A DNA stretch of 64,000 nucleotides from Pipra filicauda (lineage: Eukaryota; Chordata; Aves; Passeriformes; Pipridae): NCBI RefSeq assembly GCF_003945595.2, contig NW_024104898.1, positions 496,001 through 560,000 on the forward strand, read 5' to 3'. Both the position numbers and the translations under genes were made by a program. The notes beneath the pieces are model-generated. The model had not been told where the DNA came from, made no database searches, and saw only the letters and a program-made list of their open reading frames with translations. Shown here one piece after another: positions 25,336 through 37,876 of the stretch (the first letter of the stretch is position 1; the number at the start of each line of letters is the position of its first letter).

Positions 25336-28300
25336 AACAATGCTTATTACATAAGAAATATTCCATAAAGATGATTTTATGATAATTATATAAAAATTAA
25401 CTTATTCAGAGCTCCAGCAAATATTGCTCCCAGTCTGTGGAACAACAAAAATTATCAAGTAGCTAGAGAAGCTTTGTTATAAACAACTTAGTAACTTTTG
25501 CATAAGTGATATACATATATGCATGCATACACATGCACAAACACAGTCAAGTGAGAGGAATGTCCGGCATATGTGGTTTTACCCTGTGTTGGAGATGGAT
25601 ATCTCCTACTTAATTTATTGCAAGAACCTGTCTAAATTTTTAAAAGTGACAAATTAGCTGAATCCAAGGCACTAAGAAGATTTTGATTTTCAGCTGGAAA
25701 TTTAGTTTGAAAATTAAGCTCTGACCGCTTTTTATCAGAGCCACCTCTTCAAAGTGCAAACATATAAAATATATCTGAATCAGGTATTAAAAATGAGGCC
25801 TGTGACTGAAAGTTCTAATGCATAAAGACCAGAATTTTGGCATGGTGTAGGAGACAAATTATACACTATATACACTTTGATGCCATAGAGCATTAGCAAA
25901 TTACCATTAAAGTTTATGAATACAAAAACAATTTTCATCCAACATCCAATTAAAATGAAAATGTAACTAAAGTCTTCTACCAAAAGTCCTTACTTCATTT
26001 AAAGCTTTTCTTAAAAATAATAAAGATTCTCTGAAAGATCTCTAGACTAAGAAAAAAAGTAGTTTTAACCAATCAGTACATACACAATCATCTTTTCCAT
26101 TATATCTTGTTTCATAAACTTTCTTTCCATTAAACAAATTCATTCTGTTTTCCTATTTCTATTCAGCAGCCAAAATCATAACAAAATCAGAAGATACAAA
26201 TCAAATAATATACTGCAAGTTTCCATTCTTCAGTGAGAAGAAACCAGACTGTTCTCTAGGCTACAATATTCCTGACAGCATGTAGTGTGAAGGTCCAGCC
26301 CTATCTGCTGCTGCAAAGCAAAATGCTATTAAGAGTAAGTTTTGAACAAAGAGAAGCATTCAGAGTCCTTCTCCAAATACAGTAGAATTAGTCTAGCAGT
26401 CAAAGTTAATTCTTACATAGACCTTGTGTAAAAATGGTGTGCATTTTGGAGGATTAAAGCCAAATTCTGATCTCATTGATGTCAGATGAGATACCCCAGT
26501 GACAAATGTGGGTTTTGGCTTCCCAAGCAGCCATCAGAGTCAATGTGTTTCTAATAAGGTGGAGACTCAGTAGGGGCCAGGTACTCTATTAATTTAAATT
26601 GTTGGAGTAGCAGGAGTTGTGTAGAAGGGTAGTAGACGGAAAATGTTTTCTGCCTCCCCTGAACGTGTACTCCAGGTCCAGAAATTCAGTTGCTGCAGCC
26701 CAGCATTTGTACTGGCTGAGCTTCTGGCTGAGTTATCAGCCTTCTATATAGTAGTATAATAAAGCAAATACTTAATGTATATTTGCAGGAGAACTCAGTT
26801 TCAACTGTTTAATTTCTCACTTATTTTGGTTTGGGACAGAATTCTACCTGTTCCCCTGTAAGCAATTATGTCCCTCGTATTTTTGAAAGTACTCTTGTAC
26901 CTACTATTTAAATAAATCTTTAGTTCAAGGGTAGCTGATATTCATTAAATGAATGATATATTTATTGAAAACCTGAAACAAAACCTGTAGCTGGGTAATA
27001 ATATTGTGATGGAACAAAATGTTGCTCTTCTGACAGCAGTGCAATGCCCCAAGGACCACTGTTGGGGTGTCTGCAACATCAGCTCTTTTTCTACAATAGA
27101 GAAGGCACTCACCAATAGCTGGACTTCAGGATACATGGTGTAGGCACAACAGAGTAGGGTTTTTTTCTTTAACAGCACCTGCAGCAGTGCTCAGCACCCC
27201 CACTCCCTCAGCTATCCTCTCGAGAAAACCAGGCTATGCATGTAAGCGATGCTATGGTCCTAAGCTGTTCCTCTGGGCTTCATGAATCTGGCACACTTTC
27301 AGGGACCCAGAAGAGAGAGGCTGAGGAGAAAGCTGCAAGTATACCCATAGGCAACACAAACTGAGAAAATCTCATTTACCAGTAAAATCTCTTTTTCTTT
27401 GAGTGCTTCTACATGTATTCACACAGTATATGGCTTCAGGCAGCACTTCCAGCATACCACTGTGTAGCTGGAGAAGTGCCCTGAGGTCCTTTAAATGAAT
27501 CAAGACAGAAGGACTCTCTTTTTTCATGACAGAGCAATCTTGTGCCTAAAAGTATCTGTATTTGTGTAGCGTTGTTACAGAGAGGGTGAATGCAGTCCAG
27601 ATGGCAGCTTTGCAATTTGCAGAGATGAAAACACCCTACAGAGAGGTCACTAGTACCATCTGAGCTGTAATGGAGGTTCAGACCATAGTGTGCTGCCCTG
27701 CCTTACTGATGCTTAACAGATTTTAACATCATCTGTAACCCAGTAAGACAGTCTTTATGGAGAGATAACTGACCCTTGAAACACAAATTTCAGAAGACAG
27801 AAAAAATTCTCTGTGTTTTTCACCCTGCCCAGATAATTTTAAGAAACATATGAATTATATGGAACATGCAAGAGTATTTTAGGCAGAAAAAAATAGATTA
27901 ATTTTTCAATTAGGACGAAAACTGGACTTGCTCTCAGAGAGACACCCAGGAGCAGTCCTGAGCATGACTTTTTCAGGGAAAAAAAGGGCTATTTTCATTG
28001 AAATGAAGGAGCAAGCTTCATGTTGACCTGTCAGGGACAGATTCAACTCCTCCAAGACTAGGACTGCTATCTGGCAGACCCCTTCACTAACACAAGTGAA
28101 TTCCACCGTAGTGGAGTAAGAAAGGCCAGAGTCAGTAGTCCACTGACTACTCTTTGCCTGGGCTGATGGCTCTGCTGTTCAGCCTTAGTTAAACATAGGT
28201 TGGGTGGTTTCATTGCAAAAATGTACCAAATGGAACATAAGATCAAGTTGGCTTTGTAGGAACATATAAATACAATCCTTTCTACTACTGCCAGCTAAAG

Positions 28301-28708
28301 CATTTGCCATATGAGGTGTTCATGTGCTCTGCATGTCAGAACTAGCTAACCTGGGTCCCATCACATAAGGTGCTGTGGTTCAGGAGTGTAGCTGATGGAC
28401 CTGAAATGAGAAGGTCTGGTAGCAAGGAGAGGACCAGGATAAGCCACACACGAGAGGACAAAGAGTATGTGAATGTTCTGACTACAGGTTTTGGAAACAG
28501 TGCAGCAGACCTGCACCTGTGGCAGGGAGGAAGACCACCATGTGTTTGGGGCCTTACACTGAGGATGTAAAACCAGAAAGCTGCTTGAAAAAGAGGAGGA
28601 AAATAACAATCTCACTTGCATGACAAATTGCTGGAGTCCGTCACACTAACACATGCCTTGCTTTTCTTTTGTAGTCTACTTATATTTTTACATGTTTGCA
28701 CTTAAAAG
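25336..28708. other. anonymous non-coding sequence
   Basis: No exon or RNA gene. A low-complexity alternating purine-pyrimidine patch (ATATAC/ATGCATGCATAC words) lies at about 25508-25545. The segment 26456-26540 (CCAAATTCTGATCTCATT and onward) resembles an old amniote interspersed repeat whose name I cannot assign with confidence. Confidence 0.45.
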
Positions 28709-28736
28709 TAATTACTTTTACGTGTAAAAGTAATTA
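28709..28736. repeat. perfect 13-bp palindrome with 2-bp spacer
   Basis: TAATTACTTTTAC at 28709-28721 and its exact reverse complement at 28724-28736 are separated by GT. The arms carry TAATTA homeodomain cores on both sides. A perfect 26-nt palindrome is unlikely by chance at any given site, but not very surprising in 64 kb of AT-rich DNA. Confidence 0.85.
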
Positions 28737-28840
28737 TAGAACAACTAGCTCTGTATCATGAAGGAGAAATTATCTCCCTTCCAAAACAGTTAGCCCTTAT
28801 GCCAGAAAATAAAAAGATGGGGAAAAGTTGGAGATACTTA

Positions 28841-28866
28841 AATCTATATCTATATATCTATATCTC
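28841..28866. repeat. short (ATCTAT)n-type microsatellite
   Basis: Imperfect repetition of ATCTATATCTATATATCT-like units over about 26 nt. Confidence 0.8.
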
Positions 28867-30233
28867 TTTTCAGGAAAACTTAGTAACCTTTTCCAGTCCA
28901 CAGGTGCTAACTCCAAAAGCAAGTAGACATTTATTTGTGCATGCTATACTGAGTCCCAAATTCCAGTTCAGTATTCAAACTATAAGGCTGTTTTCTTCCC
29001 TTTGTTTCTGAACATAGTCAAAGTAGGAAATAATTTCATTTTTTCATATGATGCAAGTCTTGAAAAGTCCTAGGAACTGCCAGCCTATATATTGAACTAA
29101 CTTTATACCCCCTTTTTAAATTGAAAAATATGAAAGTAATTGTCTGCTCATGATAATCTCTTTTCTGAATGAACCAATTTTTAGATGTGGCTCACAGTGG
29201 GCATTCATGAAATTAAACAAAAGAATTAAAATTCCTTTATTTCTATATATTAGGTGATATCCTATTTCCTTTGGGAACAGGATTTCTATTATTGTAATAT
29301 CTTAGAAGCACTTGTGTTTAGCTATATTTTCTATTATGTCTTTATGTGAGCATTATCATACACTGCTGTACATTTTGCTCTTCTTCTAATCTCATACTCA
29401 AATATAAATGCTAATGAATTTTAATGATTTGAAAACAAGTTAAAATATTCCTATTTCATGATTGCATCCAACCATAGACTTTTCAAGGGAATTTTTTTCC
29501 AATACAATTTGGTACTCTCTAAATGGGAGGCACAACTGTTTGGTCCTTTGAACCAAGCATCTCGAAATCACAAAAAAAGTAAAAGGGTAAAGCCTTGTGA
29601 ACCACACTGTTATAACTTCTAATGAAAGGCGTTATATAGAACAGTTTATTTTCCCTCTGGAAAAGGGTAACTCAGTTATAACTTTGGAGGAAATAAAACC
29701 TAAATTAGAAGGAAAACATCTACACAGACAAATCTTGTTACTCGGTATGCAATTTTCACACCACCAGCACATTACAAAATGGGAAATTTCACTTACTCTT
29801 CCTGGAGGAACTGGTAGGAAATAAGGAAAGCCTATCTAATATAAATGTCCAAGAAACACATCTTACAGAAAGCAACAGCCTTGTGCTGATTGGTATTACA
29901 GAGGTAAGGGTGCCATGAATTTCAGAAGTAGCTGAGGTTGAAAAAGAAGTGCATCTGGAGATATTTAAGGCAGAGGTCAACTATAGGTTTCTGAAAGGCT
30001 GAAAAAAAAGATAAACAGAGATAATAAGAACTGGTGTCCTTGTAAGAGGCATCACATGAACTAGTCAATTACAAACCTCTTAAAGTTCAAGTTTAGCTTG
30101 GAGAAGTGGTTTAGTTCAGGACTGATTTCCACTTTATTGAGATTATTAAGCAGCAAACTTCAGATTTTACTCTTAGGCTTTCTTAAAATCACAGAAACTA
30201 CTGTATGTCAAGATCACACACATGCTCTTTGTT
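28867..30233. other. anonymous non-coding sequence
   Basis: No gene was recognised. The part 29925-29985 (GAGGTTGAAAAAGAAG... CTGGAGATATTTAAGGCAG) faintly resembles a decayed CR1 3' end, but the likeness is too weak to call. Confidence 0.45.
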
Positions 30234-30392
30234 GGGGAAAAACAGTTGTCCATTTGTCTGGCTGACACGAATAAGGTCAAGGGAGTTCAACACCTGCTGT
30301 AGAAAAACATGCTCAATAGTTAAGACATTTTGCTACAACAGGTGCTGAACTCATCTAACCTTGATCATGCTAGAAAGACAACTGTTTTCACC
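30234..30392. repeat. long imperfect inverted repeat (hairpin, arms 60-70 nt, loop 30 nt)
   Basis: The left arm 30234-30302 and the right arm 30333-30392 are imperfect reverse complements. Nearest the loop, 18 of 20 positions pair (GAGTTCAACACCTGCTGTAG against the complement of CTACAACAGGTGCTGAACTC). A second matched block (AGGTCAAG against CTTGATCA-type sequence) and a third, CAGTTGTC against GACAACTG, follow towards the base. Small bulges separate the blocks and the left arm is about 9 nt longer. At least three mismatches on the + strand (A/C, C/A and C/A) become G-U wobbles in a - strand transcript, so the - strand RNA would fold better. It may be a foldback DNA element or MITE, or a hairpin RNA precursor; no family was recognised. 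Confidence 0.75.
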
Positions 30393-31437
30393 ACTATCTG
30401 ATGGAGAAGTAAGCTCTGGTATATTTATTAGCGATATTTGTACTCTGCTTACATCTTTGCATTCTTATGGAAATGAATAGCTAATGGGTTTGGTTAGGCA
30501 ACTGAAGTCTCTCCAAAGGGATTTCTTTTGGTCTAAACACTTTTTGTTACTTCAAGATGAGCAAATGAGTCTGACACATGTTTGTACACATATTTGTGGA
30601 AAATGATTCCTAGAACTACCTAAGAAGCCTGGCTGCCATTTGGAACAACAAAAGGTGGATATCAGTTTTGTAGCATGATGTACTGGGCACAGCACTGTAA
30701 ATTGCCTAGTCCCATAAAAAAACAAGACAAAATGTTTTGCACATAGGACCACTAAATTACAGTCAAGCATTGTTACAACCAAATAGCTCATGTGCTACTT
30801 CATAAACACTTCAACTTGTGCTCTTAAATTTCTGGATATATTTACTTTACTCCTATAAAGCACATTAAAGAAAAAGTGTTCTTTGTTATCTGGGACTATT
30901 TGGAATCTTTAGCAGTTCACTTAACACATCATAATGTCTGTCATAGACTTTCCTAAAACACCAGGGAAAATGCATACCTCAGGAGAGGAATAAATCTCTT
31001 GAAAGGTATTAGTGTAATTAAGTAGGTCACCCTACTGCAGAGGTGAAGTGCCTGTTAATACTGGTGGATTTTAGTCCTGATACAGCAGTGTGCTTAAGCA
31101 AGTTCCACTAAAATTTGTAGGCAATTATATGTGCAAGTTCTTTTCTGAGGCATGGTCTTTAATGGTTATTATGCTGGTTCTGGAGGATTTTGCCTTATAA
31201 TTCCTGGTGGAGAGCCAGCCTTACAGCCCATGACAGAGACAAATGTCCAAACATAAATTATACCTGTGTGTTTCAAATTTATTGCTCTTTTTCTCCTGAG
31301 TTGTCTCAGTGTAAATACATCCTACCCCAACACACTTGCTCGAGAGTTGTGTTCAAACCCTTGTATATCCTGTGACAAATCTGCAAAAAAGCAGATCAGT
31401 GAGTTTAATGTTTGCAAGCCTGTGGATGTTCACACCG
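30393..31437. other. anonymous non-coding sequence
   Basis: No gene, RNA or classifiable repeat was seen. Open frames are under 80 codons. Confidence 0.5.
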
Positions 31438-31845
31438 AATCACAGAGAAGGGTCAAGTTTGGAAGGGGCCTTTAACAGCTGGATAGACTAAGTCCAAGCC
31501 CCCCTGCTCAGAACAGGGTCAGCTAAAGCAGGTTGCTCAGGGCCAAGTCCCACTGGATTTTCAATTATCTCCAAGGATACAGGCTTCACAATCTTCCTTG
31601 GCAACCTCTTCCAGTGTTAAAACAGCCTTACAATGTAAAGACCTTTTTCTTATGTTTAAATGGTATTTCCTGTATTTCAATATTTGTCCTCTTGTCCTTT
31701 CACTGGACACCTCTGAGAAGCCTGGCTCTGTTTTCTTTGCTCCCCACCATCCTATAGTTACACACACTGAGAGAATCCCCCTCAGCCATCTCTTCCCCAG
31801 GCTGAACAGTCTCAGCTCTATCAGCCTCTCCCTGTATGTCACAGT
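31438..31845 (-). mobile_element. CR1 LINE, 5'-truncated 3' part
   Basis: Read on the - strand this is the 3' part of a CR1 retrotransposon. The + strand shows the reverse-complemented CR1 tail AATCACAGAG at 31438, then TTTGGAAGGGGCCTTTAACA, then GTCCAAGCCCCCCTGCTCAG, and towards the other end CCCCAGGCTGAACAGTCTCAG at about 31797-31817. A broken reading frame retains the CR1 ORF2 C-terminal look (an ERLIELRLFSLGKR-type segment). The 5' end stops near 31845, as expected from target-primed reverse transcription with 5' truncation. It is less decayed than the + strand CR1 copies at 33 and 39 kb, so probably younger, but not intact. Confidence 0.9.
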
Positions 31846-33244
31846 CAGGAAATAAGATTAGGCTATTGCTGTCCTGTAAGAGGCTGACACTGTTTGCCTG
31901 AGGGACCCTGCCCTGGAAGCAGGTGGCCATCCTGCTGAGAAAGGTTTAAGTGAAAGCTTCTGGCATGCAGAGACAGGATCTATGAGGAAACAGCTAATTT
32001 TTTCCAGGGAATGCTAATTTAAAGTACAGACTAAGTATTCTGCGAGAGGCATTCTAGGAGTGGCCACCTGAGGCAGAATGTGTGATTTGTCTTTTATGGC
32101 ATAATCTTATTGTGGTGGTTTTTTAAACAAAAGACAAACACCGTGAAGATGATGAACCAATAATTTCTCCATTGTAGAAGAGCACTGAAGATTGAATTGT
32201 CTTTCACATACATTACTGAAGACTGCTTGTCAAGTATGTCTGTTTCTGAAGCATTTTATTTCAGCACTAGCGTTGGAAACAAAGAATGGATAAAAGGAAG
32301 CAAGGTTCATGCAGCACATAAAGCACAGACCATCAAAACAACCAGGGTTTATTTCATTTTACTATTATTTTAGCTCCTGGATTCAAGAGTCCAAAGGGTG
32401 TTTGCTACTCTGAATCTAACAGCCCTTTGCATGATTCTTACAGATTCTAACATGTCTCCTGCCTCTGACATTCCCTGGCCAGGTCTTCCCTGGCCAGTTA
32501 CAAATCTTTATTTACTACTTTTCATTGCTAAATCTGTTGTATGTTGGGGAAATTTTGAAAACAGTTATCTGGCTTTGTCATTACAATTGAAATTAATTTG
32601 CCTGCCTGATACGACACTGCAATGTTATTTAAATCCATGATGGGATGTAAAATATGCTTCCTTTACCTTTCTGTGTTCTGAATCCCAATGGACATGGCAG
32701 AGGAATTGGTGTTTCTGATGTCCCTGTAGATAAGAATAGCCTGACATAAAAGATGGATCCCAAAGGACTGAAAAAACAAACTGAATAGTCAAAGGAGCTG
32801 ACAGACCATTTGTCACTGCACACAGAAGCCAGCGAAGGAGAAGGTGTATGAACTCTTCACTTGGCCGCAAAATTGTCATAGCTGTTCAGGCAAGGAAATT
32901 CTTTCCCTTTTTTTGATCCTAAAGATTAAATTATCACCACTCAAATTCAAGCATTTTATATTTTAGTCATTACAGAAATGACTGAAGAACACTTTTACAG
33001 TCATGCAAATACACAATCCCTGCTAAGCATGCAGGTGTTTCAACTGCCTGCTCTCCCAGCACCTGAGAGCCTATTCAGGTAGGAGAACAGGTGTTCCCTT
33101 GTGCTGAGTCATCTCTTTGCAGGGTATCTGCAAAGAGCTTTGTGTGCTGGAGGTGCTCCAGTAACATGAGGGATCTCACACAGTTGCATGTTGCAGTTGC
33201 AGTGAGGGATGTGCCTTTTGGTAGGTTCTGTTTTCCAGAAAGGC
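31846..33244. other. anonymous non-coding sequence
   Basis: No gene recognised. A short direct repeat (TTCCCTGGCCAG twice) occurs at about 32470-32495. Two overlapping - strand frames of 64 and 84 codons at 32625-32879 look random. Confidence 0.5.
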
Positions 33245-34020
33245 CTCACAAAGCTGAGTGAGAGGACAAAAAACTATCAAATTAATGTCAGTGTAAAAAA
33301 TGCGAAGTAATTTATTTTGAGGAAAAATAGTCTAAACAGTGCTTATAGGATTCTGAACTTGTAACTGACAGTTACACCTCAGGGAAGAGAGCTGGCAATC
33401 ATCACCAGCAGTTCACTGAAGTCATTAACTTAAGATACAGAAGCAGTCAAAAGGAAGAAAAAAGGTCAAACTTCATCAGAAAGGGCACTGAGGACGTAGA
33501 GAAAGCATAATTTTGCTACGGTACAAAATCTCACACATCTTGGGCATTGTCTGAAGTTTGATCCTCACATCACAAGGAGTCATAGTGGAGCTAGAAAAGG
33601 TGCACAGAAAGACAGGAGAAGTGATTAAGCATGTCAAGTAATTGTATTAAAATGAGAGATTCAAAGGGCTAAATCCTAAACTTCGAGTGGGACTCCCAGT
33701 GAGAAATTAGAAGGCAAGCAATGAAGTGAATGCAGAGCTGTTAACTCACTGAACCCTTCATCATTCTGAAATTTGTTTCCACAAATTTTGGAGACAGTTT
33801 CAGCAGAGGATACAAGGAATTAAAAACTCTGGGAAACAAGTCTAATACTACATTAAAGAAAATAAAAAGGAATTCCTTAATCAATTACTCTAGACATGGG
33901 AGGAATAGTAGGGAGATAGTGGCCAAGAGTGCATATTCTCCCTGAATAGCATCTCCTAGACACTGGTGAAGGCAGAATGCTGGTCCAGCACAGTAGGGTA
34001 CTTCTTATATTCTTATTTTC
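33245..34020 (+). mobile_element. ancient CR1 LINE fragment (ORF2 3' half to tail)
   Basis: A run of degraded but collinear matches to the old amniote CR1 ORF2 consensus on the + strand: AAGTAATTTATTTTGAGGAA (33304-33323), CTCAGGGAAGAGAGCTGGCAATCATC (about 33378-33403), CACACATCTTGGGCATTGTCTG (about 33532-33553), then TAGTGGAGCTAGAAAAGGTGCACAGAAAGACA (about 33583-33614), and near the end GGCAGAATGCTGGTCCAGC (about 33971-33989). The frame is full of stops and indels, so the copy is dead. Boundaries are approximate. The assignment is from remembered consensus; a repeat library comparison would settle the subfamily. Confidence 0.8.
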
Positions 34021-36504
34021 AACACAGAGTCCTGCTGAGAGCTAATTTGCATCTGCTTCAGAGCATCCCAGTCTCCTCCCTTTTCCACAGGTCATGTGCA
34101 AGAGCCAGCTGGTCTGCAGATCGCAGAGCAGTAGATGACAGGTCAATCCAATACTTCTGAAGTGGGGGGTGACAGAATGGTAGAGAGACTGCAACAACAT
34201 GCTGTAAGTGCATGAAAATCTCAGGCAACTTCTGGAGAGTGAGAGATGTAGTCAAATGATAAGTCGTCTGCTCCATATCATGCTTGGCTGTTTAAGGACT
34301 TCTGTCAAAAGAAAGCATTTAGAACATCAGGCTGATAGGCATTAATAACAAAAAATATAAATTATTCCGTCTGATTCCTTCTGTTCTCTTTTTGGCTCCC
34401 ACAACAGGAATTGTTGAGAGTAGGATTATGGGCCACGAACAAGCTTAAAATCTGTGCCCTACTTAACCACCTCTGATTTTTGTATGTGGGAAGGAAGTGG
34501 CCTAAATCTGACCCACCTAATATATATAATATATTCCATGGCATGTAATGTTTTGACAGCTTAAGTAGATATACAAGCACTGAACTGGTAACTCATTCAA
34601 ATCAAAATTGGTATGCCTCCTATCTAAGTATTGTAAGTTCTGGTTTTATTCGGATAATTGTGTTTATTTTTTCTTTTCCAACAAGATAATTGTGCATATT
34701 ACTTCAGTCTCTGGTATGTGTTAGTCTTGTCCAGGTTTTTTTAATGCACTCTCATGAAATTTTAGATGCAGATATCATCTGTGCTGGTAATGGGGAATGT
34801 AGGTGCTGGACAGGGGCAAAAGATTGAGAATCTACTTTTCCTGCCTCACGAACACATTGTTTATGTCAGAATTTTTTTTCCCCTAAGTACAACTCTATGT
34901 GAACTGTGTGAACACATCATAAATGGATTGATCTTGGTAATGTGTTTGCTAGGAACATTTCATTCTATAAATCAGGAGCTAAGCCACAGAGAAATTTGTG
35001 TTTTGTCAGGAGAAGTCAGTGGCAGAGAGATAAGAAGTGGCTCTGGAGTGCCTTAACCACAAAACTGCTATAGATCAGTGGAAATGATGGGGCATGGAGC
35101 AAGTCAATTGGTGAGCTCAACGCAACTGCAGAGCACTTCCAGGGACACAATCTGAAGAAGAGAGATGAGTTTTATCTGCAATGTCTAATCTCTTGTAATA
35201 ATGATAGAATTTGGCACACATCAGATAATTTTCTTCCAAGCATTTAAAGCCCTTCAGCACGACTGTTACATAGGTAAGTGGTATAATATAATAAATAGGA
35301 ATTATACCACTGGGAACTTGCACAAGGAGAGAGGCTAGGTCTGTTTTTAGGAAAGCTCTCAATAGATCCCAGAAGCTTGGATCTTCAGCCATTTGTTTTA
35401 GTCACATGAAAATTTACGATTTCATTAGTTCTTTAGTGCTCCCCTCCTCCTTTTTCTTTTTCTGAATTTCTTTCCTCAACACTGTTTTTCCTTTGCCCAG
35501 CAAATGCTGGTTGCTCTTGACAGCTCAGCCTCTGAGTCTTAAAACAGTTTTGTGTCCCTGCTAAAGCCTTTTTTGACTCTTGAACCCCCACTCGTGGGCT
35601 GGCTGACCGGGAAAACTGTATTAACACTCAAGAACATTGTTCTCATACTGCACAGAGAGAGAACCAAGGGGATCAGGAGTGTATCCAGACCATGCTTTAT
35701 TCATGTGGAAGTCTGACGGGCAAATAATTGCTGCCATTGCTCACAGACAATGAATTAACAGCTTGGAAATAGCGCTTCCTACACTCCCACATCTTTTCCT
35801 CAGCCTAGGATCAACATGAACTGGGAGTAGATGTGCTTGCAAGTAGTCTATTCTTGTAGCAATCTATGTTCTGCAACAATGCTGTAGTGTCTAATTATTT
35901 TTGAAAAAAATTCTACTTGAAAAATGTTACATATATCTCTCCATAAATAACACCTTTCCCTCCTAAAGGAGCATCAGGAACACTGGTCAGCAATTTACTG
36001 TGGAGGTACCAAAGGCTGGGGAAGTGGACCGTTACCTCTGTCAGTGGCTATCTTGATGGCTGGGTAAGAAGATAAAACATATGGACATGATTTTGCAGCA
36101 CTTAATCCCAAAACCTGAGTTCAGTTGATGAAAGGAATGTCTGTCTAGATATAGTTTTTGTCTGCCCCTTCCCTCATTAATCTCATTTTGTTGCTGATTT
36201 TCTCCTACCTTTTACCTTTATTCTCTTCTTCTTTGCCATCTAATAGGCATTGCTATGGAGGTCTTCTGTAAAGCCTGGGAAGGCAAGGTGAGGATAGAGA
36301 GATATTCTGCAACATTCTTAAAACAGAGCTGCAGAAGTCACTGAAGGATCCCTGTATTCATTTAGTTTTAGCCTTGAAAGCTCAGTTAAGCTACTTGTTC
36401 CTTTGGGTTGCTAGAACTCAGAGGAGCAACAAAAGTGATTAAATGGATAAAAAAATTTAAAAAATACTTTTATAAAACAGATGTTGGCCTAGGTTTCTGG
36501 AAAA
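34021..36504. other. anonymous non-coding sequence
   Basis: No gene or classifiable repeat was recognised. The longest open frame is 96 codons (34766-35056, +), with no domain. Confidence 0.5.
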
Positions 36505-36511
36505 ACAAAAA

Positions 36512-36566
<55 letters not shown>

Positions 36567-36592
36567 ACAAAAAAAAACCACCAAAAAACCAA
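36501..36592 (+). repeat. poly(A) tract with 53 uninterrupted A
   Basis: AAAAACAAAAAC leads into an unbroken run of 53 A (36513-36565), followed by CACA9 and CCACCA6-like sequence. No AATAAA signal lies in the usual window upstream and no recognisable cDNA precedes it, so it is not an obvious processed pseudogene. It could be an expanded homopolymer, the A-rich tail of an unrecognised retroelement, or an assembly length artefact. The lysine-rich frame across it (36408-36632) is an artefact of the A run. Confidence 0.9.
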
Positions 36593-37876
36593 TCTTGCTA
36601 TTTCCCAAACCCATGATAAGGAGAATGGCTGAAGGAACCTTGCTCATTCACAGCCTAATTATGTGAGCAATTTCATATTGATTGAATGGCTGCAATAGGG
36701 TTATGTGTGTCACTTTCTCCTATTTAATGACTCATGTTAGAGTGGCCTATAAACAAACTTCCCAATGTCTTTACTTTTTTTTCCTCTATTCTGAGGGCAT
36801 AATATATCATACAGTATGGTGGGTTGAGTTATTTTGGCAACAGGTTAACTCAAGTACAGAACAAATCTGTCCCTTCGGCCCTTAGGCAGGTAAGCATATC
36901 TTGTAGTCTGGAATTCCAGGGACTCGAAAAGGTCGCTCTATTTTGCAAGCAATCAAATCCTCAACTGCATTCTGGGACACAGTATCAATACAAGAATAAA
37001 GCTGAGCAGTTCAAAGGTTACCAATTAAGAGATGCAGTTGCTCAATTTATTTTTTCTGCCAGTACAAAAATGAAAGAGTAAGTAAGTCCAGTGGGAGCAC
37101 ATCATACGGGGACATAGTTGTAGCAAAGAGCTTGAGCATACTAATACATTTCTCATGTATTTGAGAAATATGGCAGACTACTGAAGTCTTTGATTAGGAA
37201 AGCCTGGAACCAGATAAGAAAACACAAAAAGAACTGGAAAATTCCCAGTGATATGATGCAAAACTGAAGAGGAAAAGTTGTAACTCAAGGCAGAGAACAT
37301 TCCATGGTTTCAGAGGGTCTCTGAAGGAATGGACAAGGAACAATAATTAAGTACCAAAGTCTGCTTCACTATACACTCTCTGGGTTATCCCTGTATTGAG
37401 ATAAGCATCTCTCTGTAGGCACAAAACTAAGTAAAAGGTGAATTCTGACATGTTTGCTAGAAAATACATGACAGAAAAAAAATTATTACATATTGAGAAA
37501 AGTAAAGCACACCATCTTTACTGTTAAATCTTCACATCCTATTTCTACACAAGTTCTCTTTGGTTGCACAGGCAAGTCTAAAAGATTTCTCTACAATTTT
37601 CATACTTAGACTTTTGACTGTGTGAGTAATCAGTCATTCAAAGTTTTCAGATGGCCAACGAATCAAATAATTAGTATGTTCCTCACAACTTATTTTCTTT
37701 TGTTGCCATTTATGAAATTGTTTTGACATTATGAGGATGTTGCTTATTTTCTTCAGCCAATATCAGATCTTATGTTATTACCCTCCTGACTCCAGCCTGG
37801 CATAACTCATTCTACTGCAGCACCATCTATGAGGATGAAGATGTAGATATTTAATATACACCTCCTGTTCAAGACC
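36593..37876. other. anonymous non-coding sequence
   Basis: No gene or repeat was recognised. Open frames are at most 85 codons. Confidence 0.5.

Noticed and set aside
29925..29985. Possible CR1 3' end
   Set aside because: The similarity to a GGTTGGAAAAGACCTCTGGAG-type end is partial, and an opposite orientation reading fits equally poorly.
31561..31842. 93-codon frame on the - strand resembling a protein C-terminus
   Set aside because: It is the decayed ORF2 end of the CR1 copy at 31438-31845, not a host gene.
36408..36632. Lysine-rich 74-codon frame
   Set aside because: Produced by the poly(A) run, not by coding sequence.
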